The notes under the pieces are model-generated. The model did not search any database. It was not told the DNA's origin and saw only the letters and a list, made by a program, of their open reading frames with translations. A stretch of DNA of 64,000 nt, from the NCBI GenBank assembly GCA_021770245.1, contig JAETRI010000001.1:151386-215385 (forward strand), written 5' to 3'. The DNA comes from Lachnospiraceae bacterium. GTDB lineage: Bacteria > Bacillota > Clostridia > Lachnospirales > Lachnospiraceae. The position numbers and the translations under genes are program-made. How positions within the stretch are numbered: position 1 is the first letter of the stretch; each line of letters begins with the position of its first letter. This document shows positions 1 to 8,953 of this stretch, piece by piece.

Positions 1-2
1 TA

Positions 3-1541
3 AGTATCTCTGTTCTCGGCTATTTGTGACTGTTGATTAATAGACTGTATGAATGCACCCCATTCTTTTTTTATCAGCAGCTGCTTATACAGATATGTCT
101 TGCCAGAACCTTTAGCCCCTAATACTACCAGCCTCGGAATTTCCCGCCGATAATTTCTCTCGATTCTTTGAATCACATCTGTGCACAACATGTTAGATGA
201 AAGAGATCCCTCTGCTACTATCTCGTCCTTTGCAATACAATGTAGTCTCTTCAGAACACTCCGAGTCCTTTCTTTATCCAGCTCCTCTTTTCCATTTCTC
301 GGTCTGTCTGCCCCGAACATTTCTTCTACAATCCTGGCAGTCCCCTGACTCATCTTTGTATTTTTCAGTTTATCGCATACATGTGAAATGCCTTCAAGAT
401 GGATCAGACCGCTCTCAAATTCAAAACTTGAGATAAAGCTTCCCCCCAGCCTGTCACCTTCTCCTGCCTCCATTTCCTCTATAGTCTTATGGAGAATTGG
501 TTCCGCCAGCTTCTTTTGTATTTCGGTTCTCTTTTCCTCGTCAAGCGCATCGGAAGGAGGAATCATCGTCAGTAAAATCTGTGGAATATTATCCCCTTCC
601 CTGTAATGTTCCATCACCTGCTGCAGGATCAATCCCACACCCATCACAGACTGTCTTGATGTGGAGGATACAAAGAAACGTTTCACACGCGGATCGAAAA
701 TAAAAGGTGCGGAATATTCACTGATTCCTGCCCTCAGATCCATCAGCACCGCATCCACATGCAGAGCTTCACCTAATCTAGAAAAAAATTCAGCCAGCAT
801 ATACTTATTTTGATCTACATCCAATATCTTCTCTGGACTCGCATATATATTTAAAAGCTGTATCCATTCCCGGTAAACCGGAATGAAATAATGCTGTGCC
901 GAATAAGTCTCTGCTTCGATAGTAAGTATGGACTTCTCCACAATCTGACCGATGTTTTTTATCAGTTCTTCCGTTACAGAATCCGAATAAATCAACGACA
1001 AAATATCAAGATAGCTGATCTCGTTGATATTTTTCTGTTCTTCCGCCATCCAGGTTAATCCTGGCGCTTCTATGTCGGCATCGATAATAAGAAGTTTTTT
1101 ATTCCCGGCAAATTTTTCGGTTATCTCCTTTGCAAAGCTAATCACGGACAGAGTCCGCCCCACCCCACCTTTATATGAGTGAAAGGCCAATACCGGCTTC
1201 CCGGGCAGCTCATCCACAGGTAAATCCGCCTTCACATCCTGCGAAGTATAAATGCTCTTGAACAGAGGCTTAATCCGCCTTCTTCCGGGCCATAAATCCG
1301 GATCGCATTCATATATAATTTCTAGTTTCTGGCCATTAAATGGAAGAACCAAACATCTTTCCCCAGCCTGGTACATTTTCCCAAATAGTTGAGTCCAAAA
1401 ATAATCCTCTTCTTTTTTCAGATCTGTAAATATCTCTATGCAATCGCTGTATACGTTGATGGCGTTCCACCCCTCCGGCCATTCTAAACGATGCAGCCTC
1501 AGTTCTGTTTCAATATCTTTCCATGTGTAAAATTTTTTCAT
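3..1541 (-). CDS. KGGVGR-motif ATPase with second P-loop domain (C-terminus off window)
   Basis: The reading frame is open from the ATG at 1541 to the left edge, giving 513 residues with no stop, so the gene is truncated only by the window. Residues about 117-165 carry a deviant ParA/MinD-type Walker A (KGGVGRT, residues 124-130) and a following IIDADIEAPGL strand, as in the KGGVGR-variant AAA ATPases. A second, classical P-loop (GAKGSGKT, residues 475-482) begins another ATPase domain that runs off the window. The N-terminal ~110 residues are not recognised. It lies 47 bp after the small gene at 1589-2005 on the same strand, so the two are probably co-transcribed. The region is visibly AT-richer than the glycan genes to its right, which suggests separate acquisition. 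Family assignment is from motifs; a defence or signalling role is inference. Confidence 0.8.
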   Translation of the reverse strand, partial: MKKFYTWKDIETELRLHRLEWPEGWNAINVYSDCIEIFTDLKKEEDYFWTQLFGKMYQAGERCLVLPFNGQKLEIIYECDPDLWPGRRRIKPLFKSIYTSQDVKADLPVDELPGKPVLAFHSYKGGVGRTLSVISFAKEITEKFAGNKKLLIIDADIEAPGLTWMAEEQKNINEISYLDILSLIYSDSVTEELIKNIGQIVEKSILTIEAETYSAQHYFIPVYREWIQLLNIYASPEKILDVDQNKYMLAEFFSRLGEALHVDAVLMDLRAGISEYSAPFIFDPRVKRFFVSSTSRQSVMGVGLILQQVMEHYREGDNIPQILLTMIPPSDALDEEKRTEIQKKLAEPILHKTIEEMEAGEGDRLGGSFISSFEFESGLIHLEGISHVCDKLKNTKMSQGTARIVEEMFGADRPRNGKEELDKERTRSVLKRLHCIAKDEIVAEGSLSSNMLCTDVIQRIERNYRREIPRLVVLGAKGSGKTYLYKQLLIKKEWGAFIQSINQQSQIAENRDT

Positions 1542-1588
1542 GGATAGCTCCTATCTCTTTTTATTATAGTTATTATAGAATCTCTTGT

Positions 1589-2005
1589 TTATATTTCTTC
1601 ATCCAACCACTTAGCTATCTTTTCAAAAACCGTTTCTGCATCCTTCTCTTCAACAAAATCCGCTGCAACGCCATAACGCCACAACTGGTTAAACTGATTT
1701 GATTGAATACATTCGCGTCCGTTTAAAGTATGAATAGAGCCAATATGGAACTCAAATATGTCGTTTTTATTCAACAGTAATTTTATGTTATGACCATCAT
1801 TTTTTAAATCGCCCATTTCATCTATTTCTAACAGCTCCAAATAGGAATTTAGATCGGTTCTTTTCAACAGACGACATTTCAGGCCGCATTCAACCGCATA
1901 AAATAATATAAGCCTTTTTGTTCTGTCGTATCCTTTTATTTCCTGATAACAGTGGTAATGCTTTTTAAAGCTTACACGGAATTCTCTGGCCGTAACATCT
2001 ATCAC
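1589..2005 (-). CDS. Small helical protein upstream of the KGGVGR ATPase
   Basis: This gene encodes 138 residues from a GTG start, preceded by a G-rich ribosome site about nine bases upstream. It ends 47 bp before the KGGVGR ATPase gene and probably forms an operon with it. I do not recognise the family with confidence. The stretch RLILFYAVECGLKCRLLK followed by a GHNIKLLL segment is reminiscent of HEPN-like all-helical proteins, but no clear Rx4-6H nuclease motif stands out. The C-terminal part (VFEKIAKWLDEEI) is a predicted amphipathic helix. Base composition is AT-rich like the ATPase gene and unlike the glycan locus. A HEPN-type partner for the ATPase is a guess only. Confidence 0.65.
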   Translation of the reverse strand: MIDVTAREFRVSFKKHYHCYQEIKGYDRTKRLILFYAVECGLKCRLLKRTDLNSYLELLEIDEMGDLKNDGHNIKLLLNKNDIFEFHIGSIHTLNGRECIQSNQFNQLWRYGVAADFVEEKDAETVFEKIAKWLDEEI

Positions 2006-2071
2006 AATGTATATCCCCCATACAATTCTTCCCTAAAGGAACTACCCTAAAACTATTCCGGGACAAATTCC

Positions 2072-3124
2072 TTACTTTGCATATTTCACCCGATACCCCA
2101 TCCGTCTCTCCAGCGAATACCAGATTTTCTTCAGATAAAATTTCCCGTAAATCCATCTGCTTCGCAGCAGGCCGAGCCGCCTTCCCGCTCCTTCCGGCCG
2201 CTGCCCGGCAGTTGCGTATCTGCCCGGATTCCTCTTATATTCCTCTAACTCTCTCCTGCATTCCTCCGCGGTAAACAGCCGCCCCTTCCTGTCCTGATAG
2301 TGGAAAATACTGTAAATATTCTGTTCCGATGCCCAGTAACCGTCGGATACGTTATGCCTGGCCCAGTATTTGGGGGCGATGGCAAACTCCAGGGTATCGG
2401 AAGTGTAGGCCGGGAAAAAAGCAAAACTGGAATTGGACAGCAGAAGATACCTGGCATTTTTGATCATCACATAATCCCGGTCCGGGTCGGAATGATAAAC
2501 GGGCAGGCCCGGCAGCATTTTCCGTGCCGCCTCCGGATCGTCCGTCACGATGACGAATTCCATATCCGGCCTGCGCTTTCTCATATTTTTCATCCCGTCC
2601 GTCCAATATTTTTTCCTGAGGTAGAGTTCCGGGCTGTCCGTATATTCTCCTCCCCTGAAATTCACGATACATAAGTTATCCCTGGTAAACTCGTGGCTGT
2701 CGTAGGCAGGAAGCACCCTCATCCATTGCCGGATCTCATCCCTGTATTTCGCAAAATACCCTTCCGCCTGCAGGTTGCCATAGATCAGAGTATCGTCGGG
2801 CAGGCTGTGGAGCGCCCCGTCCTCCCCCGCCACATAACATCCGTGATCCATATCATGGCGGGAATTTCCCAGGTAAATGCGCACTTCCTTCTCGTCATAC
2901 CGCTTCATCCCCCGCCTGAGTGCCTCCCCGGCATCCTCTATGGGTTCACCCAGGTTGAGTTCCATAAAATACATCCCTTTTTTGCTGTGGATGTTCACCG
3001 CCAGCTGTTCCTGTCCTGCCGTGCCGAAAGCGCATCCGCGTTCCCTGGCAATGCATCTGGCCGTAATATAACAAAACAACTGGTTCCCCAGTCCCTGTCC
3101 CTTTAAAAACTCCGTACCTATCAT
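2072..3124 (-). CDS. Divergent GT11 (alpha-1,2-fucosyltransferase-like) glycosyltransferase
   Basis: The protein has 350 residues when started at the ATG at 3124, which has a GGAG ribosome site supplied by a palindromic leader; the longer frame to 3172 would read through that hairpin. The N-terminal GQGLGNQLF (about residues 9-17) is the GT11 donor-site hallmark, and NSSFAFF (231-237) matches the family NSSFSWW motif. The normal HxRRGDY motif is replaced by NFRGGEY (about 155-161), so the canonical Arg pair is lost, and donor or acceptor use may differ from true fucosyltransferases. It is the last gene of the left half of the glycan locus, 69 bp after the ABC transporter gene. The C-terminus is basic. 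The fold is likely; the substrate is unknown. Confidence 0.7.
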   Translation of the reverse strand: MIGTEFLKGQGLGNQLFCYITARCIARERGCAFGTAGQEQLAVNIHSKKGMYFMELNLGEPIEDAGEALRRGMKRYDEKEVRIYLGNSRHDMDHGCYVAGEDGALHSLPDDTLIYGNLQAEGYFAKYRDEIRQWMRVLPAYDSHEFTRDNLCIVNFRGGEYTDSPELYLRKKYWTDGMKNMRKRRPDMEFVIVTDDPEAARKMLPGLPVYHSDPDRDYVMIKNARYLLLSNSSFAFFPAYTSDTLEFAIAPKYWARHNVSDGYWASEQNIYSIFHYQDRKGRLFTAEECRRELEEYKRNPGRYATAGQRPEGAGRRLGLLRSRWIYGKFYLKKIWYSLERRMGYRVKYAK

Positions 3125-3200
3125 GCTTATACTCCTGCATATCGCAAGCAAAGCTTGCGATACTGCCGCCAATGAAGAGTTTGAAACGCAGTTTCAAACT
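3125..3200 (-). repeat. Family III palindromic leader plus second hairpin before GT11-like gene
   Basis: Reading on the minus strand, a 10-bp perfect stem (plus 3140-3149 with 3153-3162, loop of 3) is followed by TATGCAGGAGTATAAGC and the ATG at 3124. The same ~43-nt unit occurs before the gene starting at 27086 with a compensatory T-A to C-G change in the stem. A second perfect 10-bp hairpin lies at 3178-3200 (loop GCA) and contains the stop codon of the upstream ABC transporter gene. Confidence 0.8.
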
Positions 3201-4963
3201 TCGCACTTCCCTCTCGTCAGGGTAATCCCGCATTCATCCACATTGTAGATCATATCACACTTCTCTATGGTCTGCAATCTGTGGGCGATGATGACCAGGG
3301 TCTTACGCCCATGGAAACTTTCGATGGCGTCCATGATTGCCGCTTCCGTGTCGTTGTCCAGCGCCGAAGTGGCTTCATCGAACACCAGAATCTCCGGATC
3401 ATGGTACAGCGCCCTGGCGATCCCGATCCTCTGACGCTGGCCGCCGGAAAGCCTGACGCCCCGGTCGCCCACGCTGGCCTCCAGCTGGCCCGGAAGCTGC
3501 CTGACGAATTCCTTCATCTGCGCCTCCTCCAGCACCTTCCATACCCTTTTGTCGTCGATCTGATCCCGTTCCACGCCAAAGGCGATATTTTCCCGCAGGG
3601 AATCATCCGTTAAGAAAATGGACTGGGGGATATAGCCGATATGGGAAAGCCAGGAGGGATAATTGTCGAATACGTTTTTCCCTCCGCAGGTAATCTGCCC
3701 TTCCTGCACGCGCAAAAGGCCCATGAGGATATCGATGGCCGTGGTCTTTCCCGCGCCGGAGGGCCCCGTCACACCCACAGATTTCCCCACGGGGATCCGC
3801 ATGCAGGCGTCCTTCAGCACGGGCCGGGGGGAATCCGGGTAGGTATAGCAGATATGATCCAGCCGGATTTCCCCCTCCACCCGGATGGGCTGTGCGTCCG
3901 CCCGGTCCCTGCTCTGATAAGCCCCATACTGGGCATAATCGCCAAAATCCACGTTTTCATACACATAATCCAGCGAAGGCTGGAAAAAGGCGATATTGGT
4001 CACGTGCCCGTTGATCCGGTTCACGCTGGGGATCAGCCTGGTGGCGGCATAGCCAAAGGCGGCAATCTGGGCCACCATGTTCATCATATCCCCGCCGGAA
4101 AGGATAAAAGCGGCCACGTAAACTAAGATTGCGGTCATACAGATCGTTTCGATCAACATCCTGGGGATATTGTTGAGCACGGTGTATTTGGTGGTCACCT
4201 CCCCGGCGATCCGGGAATATTTTCTGAAATTTTGTGCAAAAAAGCTTTCCTTGTGAAGGATCTTCACGTCCTTAATACCGTAAATCGACTGGAGGCGCCA
4301 TTTTCCCATCCGGCTCTGTACCCGCTGGGACTTTAAACCCATGGCGTTCAGCCCGGGCTTCATCACCCGCAGGATCATGAGCGTCATGCCAACCAGGATC
4401 CCCCCGATGATCAGAGTCATCCTGTAATCCACCACCAGCAGGAAGGTGCAGATAAACAGGGCCACCACTCCCTCCGAAGCCAGCTGGATATATTCCAAAA
4501 GGATCGTGAATACCTTCGGCACATCGCTGTCCACCAGCCGGAAGACGGTGGGGATATCCGCATTCAGATAAAATTCATAGGGCCGGTTCAGATATTCTTC
4601 CAGCATGTAGCTGACCGTCCGAAACTGATTGTTGTTCACGAATTTGGCCTGCACATAGGTCTGCCAGAGAATGAACAGATTTTTGATCAATATGATCCCG
4701 ATCAGCGCGCCCAGCAGGAAAAGGATGAACTGATTAAAGTTCTCATCCGAAAGGCGCACGCCGAACCATCCGCAGGCCTTCTGCACCGTTTCATTGGCAA
4801 TCATCCCCTCCCGGTTCAGGATCGCCTGTACCAGAGGCAGCACCGCGCCGATCCCAACGGTTTCCAGAAGGCCGCTGACCAGGATCATCACCCCCAGCAC
4901 CACCACCTTGCGTTTCTGCGCCCGGCTCAGTATATGGTTCAGTTTCCTTATATTCTCCATCAT
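3194..4963 (-). CDS. PglK-like ABC flippase (fused permease and ATPase)
   Basis: This is a 589-residue half-transporter with a six-helix membrane domain (about residues 20-310) followed by an ATP-binding domain: Walker A GPSGAGKT at 400-407, signature LSGGQ at 505-509, Walker B ILVFDE at 525-530, switch His 561. The length and layout match the lipid-linked oligosaccharide flippase PglK and relatives. The start is the ATG at 4963, which overlaps the preceding GT11 stop codon as ATGA and implies translational coupling; the frame upstream of it is only the GT11 gene in another frame. A close paralogue lies at 49536-51287. Likely role: exporting the undecaprenyl-linked glycan across the membrane. 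The cargo is inferred from context. Confidence 0.85.
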   Translation of the reverse strand: MMENIRKLNHILSRAQKRKVVVLGVMILVSGLLETVGIGAVLPLVQAILNREGMIANETVQKACGWFGVRLSDENFNQFILFLLGALIGIILIKNLFILWQTYVQAKFVNNNQFRTVSYMLEEYLNRPYEFYLNADIPTVFRLVDSDVPKVFTILLEYIQLASEGVVALFICTFLLVVDYRMTLIIGGILVGMTLMILRVMKPGLNAMGLKSQRVQSRMGKWRLQSIYGIKDVKILHKESFFAQNFRKYSRIAGEVTTKYTVLNNIPRMLIETICMTAILVYVAAFILSGGDMMNMVAQIAAFGYAATRLIPSVNRINGHVTNIAFFQPSLDYVYENVDFGDYAQYGAYQSRDRADAQPIRVEGEIRLDHICYTYPDSPRPVLKDACMRIPVGKSVGVTGPSGAGKTTAIDILMGLLRVQEGQITCGGKNVFDNYPSWLSHIGYIPQSIFLTDDSLRENIAFGVERDQIDDKRVWKVLEEAQMKEFVRQLPGQLEASVGDRGVRLSGGQRQRIGIARALYHDPEILVFDEATSALDNDTEAAIMDAIESFHGRKTLVIIAHRLQTIEKCDMIYNVDECGITLTRGKCEV

Positions 4964-5826
4964 ATCCGAATCATATCCTCCGTATAAATGTCCTCGCAAT
5001 CCTGCCCGTTCAGCCATCTTTCCGGCGCTGCCACCAGCTTGTCCGGATTCTCGTTCAGCCATGCCCCCCACCAGCTGAAGGAGCTGTTCGCGATGATCTG
5101 ATGCCTGCACCTGCTCATGAGGAACAGATCCAGATATCCCGTATCCTCCGTGCTGCCCGTCACTAACCGCGTATCCTTCCCTGAAAGATGCGCCCCGGTC
5201 CACTCAGGATCGTTGCTGAAAAGATAGAACACGGCCTCCGGAACCCTTTCTCTGATATACGCAAAGGCTCTGTGGTAATAATCCACAGTGCAGATCCCCG
5301 TATAGATCCCGCCGTGGACGGGGTCCAGGTAATCCCCCCTGCGGACGTGCACGCCCACGGACTGCGTCCCCTCTATCTGGGAAAGGAGCCTGCGAAAGGA
5401 CTCCGGCAGCGGATATTTCCCGTTTTCGATTCCCCGAAACCGAAAAGCCTCCCGCACCTGCGTTCTGCATCCCGCGAAATACTTCTCGCTCTGAAAGCAT
5501 CCCTCCAGCAGAGCCGGATCCCGTTCAAATACGGTTGGGTCAAAGTTCACGCCCGCTTCCCGGTAGGCCTTTGACCTGCGGCCCGCAAGCTTCCTTCGGA
5601 TCCGATGAAAGATTGCCATGGAAGCGTCCGTCATCTGAATCAGCTCCTCCCTGTCCGCCCGCTCATAATCGATGCCGAACACATCCAGCGCCTTGGGCCT
5701 GGTCCCCTGGCCGTAGCAGGTCACGTCGTCCATCTTCACCTGCCTGCCCCTGGCCGCGAGCGCCAAATACAGGGCATATTCAAACATCTGGTTTCCCAGT
5801 CCTCCCGACAATTGAACGATTACCAT
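4960..5826 (-). CDS. GT11 alpha-1,2-fucosyltransferase-type glycosyltransferase
   Basis: The protein is 288 residues, the usual GT11 length. Motifs are complete: GGLGNQMFEYAL near the N-terminus (donor-binding loop), HVRRGDY at 160-166 (the Arg motif contacting GDP-sugar), and NSSFSWWGAW at 247-256. It should transfer fucose or a related sugar from a GDP-donor to a glycan hydroxyl on the cytoplasmic face. I chose the ATG at 5826 because it sits at the same distance from the predicted pseudoknot leader as in the second copy of that leader at 34.9 kb. The end overlaps the ABC transporter start by ATGA. No GDP-fucose synthesis genes are in the window, so the donor must come from elsewhere if it is GDP-fucose. 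Confidence 0.88.
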   Translation of the reverse strand: MVIVQLSGGLGNQMFEYALYLALAARGRQVKMDDVTCYGQGTRPKALDVFGIDYERADREELIQMTDASMAIFHRIRRKLAGRRSKAYREAGVNFDPTVFERDPALLEGCFQSEKYFAGCRTQVREAFRFRGIENGKYPLPESFRRLLSQIEGTQSVGVHVRRGDYLDPVHGGIYTGICTVDYYHRAFAYIRERVPEAVFYLFSNDPEWTGAHLSGKDTRLVTGSTEDTGYLDLFLMSRCRHQIIANSSFSWWGAWLNENPDKLVAAPERWLNGQDCEDIYTEDMIRI

Positions 5827-5912
5827 ATTCATCCCCATTCCGGAACGTTTTCGCGATGGGGCGATCTGCCACCAAAACTATTTGCGACGCTCCGGCGCAA
5901 ATAGCCGTGCAC
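5827..5912 (-). promoter_or_regulatory. Family IV leader: hairpin with predicted pseudoknot next to ribosome site
   Basis: On the minus strand, CTATTTGCG and CGCAAATAG (plus 5878-5886 and 5896-5904) form a 9-bp stem with the 9-nt loop CCGGAGCGT. A downstream 9-mer, ACGTTCCGG (plus 5840-5848), is complementary to the whole loop with one G-U pair and directly abuts the ribosome site (AATGGGG). A second copy with a perfect 9-bp loop match is at 34873-34952. Together they suggest an H-type pseudoknot controlling translation. Confidence 0.65.
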
Positions 5913-5951
5913 TCACATAAAGGAAAGGAAGAGAAGGGTTCGGAAAATCTT

Positions 5952-7043
5952 TCATTCCTCCTCACACCTCCGGCCATACCTGCGGATTCTCTGCTTCATG
6001 GGCACCAAATATCTGTCATTCACCCATATCACCCACAGATAGGCGCGCGGGGAAAACAGGAAAATTTTCATTTTCCGCTTCTCCTGCGTTTTGGCGCCCC
6101 GGCAGGCATAGACCCGGTCCATCTCTTCCCGGTCACGCAGCAGCCTCTGCCGGATCCTTCCCCGGAACCTCCTTCTCTCCTCCGGGGCCGCCTTCCCCAA
6201 CGCCGTATAATACAGCAGCAGCCTTTTATAGAAAAAGTACCTGTGCACGTCCGCCAGGTCCGCCCTGCCGATGCTCTTAAGGAAGGCTTCCTTTTCCTCA
6301 TAGGCCGGGATCTGATCCGTAAAAATCCGCTCGCCGATCCCTTCCCCCATGATGCTCCCCTCCCGCTCCAGCACATAATTATACCAGGCCTGATCCAGAT
6401 AGACCGTCCGGCCGGCCCTGGCCAGAAGCTTCGTGGTATATACGATATCCTCGTAATATTTTCCCACGGGGAACCGCAGCTCCCCCATCAGCTCCCTGGT
6501 ATACAGCTTGTTCCAGGCCGCGTTCTGAATCGCCACCTCGTCCTCTTCCAGAAGAAAGCACTCCAACGCTTCCGCTCCCTCAAATACCCAAACGGCTCCG
6601 GTGGACGCATCCTCGATCCGGTTTCTCCGGATCTGCTTATACCGGCAGACGCACAGTGGGGCGTCGAATTCCTTCAATGCCGAGAGCATGTGCTCATACA
6701 TGTCCTCGTCCACCCAGTCGTCCCCGTCCACAAAGGCCAGATACCTTCCCTCCGCCCTTTCTATTCCCGCATTCCTGGCATCCGACAGTCCGCCGTTTTC
6801 TTTATGCACCACCAGGATCCGGGGATCCTCTCCGGCCAGGGTATCACAAAGCGCCCCGCTGCCGTCGGTAGACCCGTCGTCCACCAGAATGATCTGCAGA
6901 TTTTTCCAGGTCTGGTTCGTCAGGGAACGGACGCACCGCTCCAGGTAATCCTCAATATTATATACGGCCACGATCACCGAAAGGAGCTCCCGCGGTTCTT
7001 CTTCCGCCAAAGGCCTCGGTTCATAGTTCTCTATTTTCCGCAT
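5952..7043 (-). CDS. Family 2 glycosyltransferase
   Basis: A 363-residue GT-A-fold enzyme. The nucleotide-sugar domain occupies about residues 20-230, with LLSVIVAVYNIEDYLERC, VDDGSTDGSG, the metal-binding DGDDW motif (FVDGDDWVDEDM) and the SDARNAG loop, all typical of GT2. The remaining ~130 residues are helical and basic and probably contact the membrane. It would add one sugar of the repeat unit on the cytoplasmic side; donor and acceptor cannot be told from sequence. The start ATG overlaps the end of the upstream asparagine-synthase-like gene by 13 bp, so the genes are in one operon. A pseudoknot leader follows before the next gene. Confidence 0.85.
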   Translation of the reverse strand: MRKIENYEPRPLAEEEPRELLSVIVAVYNIEDYLERCVRSLTNQTWKNLQIILVDDGSTDGSGALCDTLAGEDPRILVVHKENGGLSDARNAGIERAEGRYLAFVDGDDWVDEDMYEHMLSALKEFDAPLCVCRYKQIRRNRIEDASTGAVWVFEGAEALECFLLEEDEVAIQNAAWNKLYTRELMGELRFPVGKYYEDIVYTTKLLARAGRTVYLDQAWYNYVLEREGSIMGEGIGERIFTDQIPAYEEKEAFLKSIGRADLADVHRYFFYKRLLLYYTALGKAAPEERRRFRGRIRQRLLRDREEMDRVYACRGAKTQEKRKMKIFLFSPRAYLWVIWVNDRYLVPMKQRIRRYGRRCEEE

Positions 7044-8917
7044 ACCGGCCTTTCCGCCATCCAGGCCTGAAACATCAGAAGGAACCAGATCTGGATGCGC
7101 CAGATCCCCTTGTTTATAAAATCATCCCAGATCCGTCCCACCACGTCCGGATTCAGCAGGCCCTGTTCCTCCAATGTCCTCCGATCCAGCAGCGCTTCCG
7201 CCCATTCCCGCAGCTTTGGTTCCTGCAGCCATTTTTCAATGGGAATGGAGAATCCCTTCTTCGGGCGGTCCATCAGTTCCTTCGGCACATGCCGGTAAAG
7301 CACATCCCTCAATACCAGTTTTCCCGTCTCCCCCTGCCTTTCATACGCCACCGGCAGGCTCCAGGCGAATTCCACCACATCCCGGTCCAACATGGGGACC
7401 CGGGTTTCCAGGCTCACCGCCATGGCGGTACGGTCCACCTTCACCAGAATATCGTCCGGATGGTACATCAGCATGTCCATGAGCATCACCGTATGGCAGG
7501 TTTCCTGCAAAAAGCCCGGTTCCATCCGGGTATACTGATAGGGAAGGCCGCCGGGATGACGGACAATCCGGGCCGTTAAAGGATCCGTTTCATAGGACAG
7601 GCGGTATACGTCCGCCGGATCCTTCGCCCCCAGCAGCTTCCCCTTGATCCGCCAAACGTCCTTACCTGCCAGAGGGGAATGCAGCACCAGCGCCCCCGCC
7701 GGCCTGCGTAGGACATAGGGCACATGCCTGATCTTTCCCCAGATCCGGTTCACCGACGCATAGGACGTATATCCGCAAAACAGCTCGTCCCCTCCGTCTC
7801 CGGACAGGGAAACCGTCACGTGCTCCCTGGTCATGCGGCTCACCAGATAGGTGGGGATTTGGGAGGAATCCGCGAAGGGTTCCCCGAACATGTATGGCAG
7901 CTTCGGAATCACCTCCTTCGCGTCCCGTTCGGTGATATACAGCTGCGTGTGCTCCGTTCCCAGATAAGAGGCGATCGCCTCCGCCGCCTCCGCCTCATTG
8001 TATCCCGCCTCCTCCATTCCGATGGTAAAGCTCTTCACCTTCCTGCTGCTTAGGGACTGCATCAGGGCCACCACCGTCGTGCTGTCTATCCCGGCAGAGA
8101 GGAAAGCCCCCACCGGCACGTCCGCCACCATCTGATCCCGGACGGAGGCCGCTAGAAGCCGTTCCAGTTCCTCGGAGGCCTCCTGCCTGCTGCCCCGGAA
8201 GGGATTTTCCTGCCCCCTGCGCGCCGTCTCCTTTAAAGACCAGTATCTTTCTGTAGAAGGCTCCTTCCAGGGCGCGCGGATCGTCAGAATGCATCCCGGC
8301 TCCAGCTTCCGGATCCCCCGGTAAATGGAATAGGGCGCAGGGATATATCCGTGCACGAAATAAATATCCAGCACCTCCCGGTTGATCTCATTGTCGAAAC
8401 CCTCCAGGGCGGCGATGGAACCGATTTCCGAAGCAAAGACAAAGCTGTTTCCCACATATCCGTAATAAAGCGGCTTCTCCCCGATCCGGTCCCGGATCAG
8501 CCGCAGCGTACGTTCCTTTCTGTCATACAGGGCGATGGCGAACATCCCCTTACAGCGGCCTATGGCCTCCTTTACCCCGTAACACTCCATAGCCTCCAGC
8601 AGCACTTCCGTATCCGAGGTGCCTCGGAAACGCTCCACCCTTTTTTCCTCCAAAAGCCGTTTCCTCAATTCCCGGTAATTATAGATTTCCCCGTTAAAGG
8701 CTATCACATAGCGGCCGCTGTGGGAAACCATGGGCTGGGCACCGCTGGGGGTGAGGTCAACGATGGACAGACGCTGATGTCCCAGCACCACGTCCCCCTT
8801 CTCATCCGCCCACACGCCGGAGGCATCCGGCCCTCTGTGGCGCATCCGGTCGTTCATCCTTCTGATATCGCTTTCCCGGCTGCTTCTAGCGCCGCATATC
8901 CCTGCAATCCCGCACAT
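7031..8917 (-). CDS. asnB: Asparagine synthase-type glutamine amidotransferase (copy 1)
   Basis: The protein is 628 residues with a class II glutaminase domain starting at the obligatory Cys2 (MCGIAGICG) and containing HRGPDASG and EIYNY, followed by an ATP-pyrophosphatase domain with SAGIDSTT (a variant of SGGxDS) and SGDGGDELFCGY. AsnB-family enzymes activate a carboxylate with ATP and amidate it with ammonia from glutamine. Because it sits inside a glycan locus that also encodes uronic-acid synthesis, it may amidate a uronic acid, as WbpS is proposed to do in Pseudomonas aeruginosa O6, rather than aspartate. A second, divergent copy lies at 11177-13093. The substrate is inference. Confidence 0.85.
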   Translation of the reverse strand: MCGIAGICGARSSRESDIRRMNDRMRHRGPDASGVWADEKGDVVLGHQRLSIVDLTPSGAQPMVSHSGRYVIAFNGEIYNYRELRKRLLEEKRVERFRGTSDTEVLLEAMECYGVKEAIGRCKGMFAIALYDRKERTLRLIRDRIGEKPLYYGYVGNSFVFASEIGSIAALEGFDNEINREVLDIYFVHGYIPAPYSIYRGIRKLEPGCILTIRAPWKEPSTERYWSLKETARRGQENPFRGSRQEASEELERLLAASVRDQMVADVPVGAFLSAGIDSTTVVALMQSLSSRKVKSFTIGMEEAGYNEAEAAEAIASYLGTEHTQLYITERDAKEVIPKLPYMFGEPFADSSQIPTYLVSRMTREHVTVSLSGDGGDELFCGYTSYASVNRIWGKIRHVPYVLRRPAGALVLHSPLAGKDVWRIKGKLLGAKDPADVYRLSYETDPLTARIVRHPGGLPYQYTRMEPGFLQETCHTVMLMDMLMYHPDDILVKVDRTAMAVSLETRVPMLDRDVVEFAWSLPVAYERQGETGKLVLRDVLYRHVPKELMDRPKKGFSIPIEKWLQEPKLREWAEALLDRRTLEEQGLLNPDVVGRIWDDFINKGIWRIQIWFLLMFQAWMAERPVCGK

Positions 8918-8953
8918 ACCTTCCGTCCTTTCCTTCTGCCTTTCTCCTCCGGC

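Noticed and set aside
5535..7070. Plus-strand open frame of 511 codons opposite the GT11 and GT2 genes
   Set aside because: Proline/arginine-rich, no family motifs, lies antisense to two genes with intact catalytic motifs; typical of GC-rich coding DNA.
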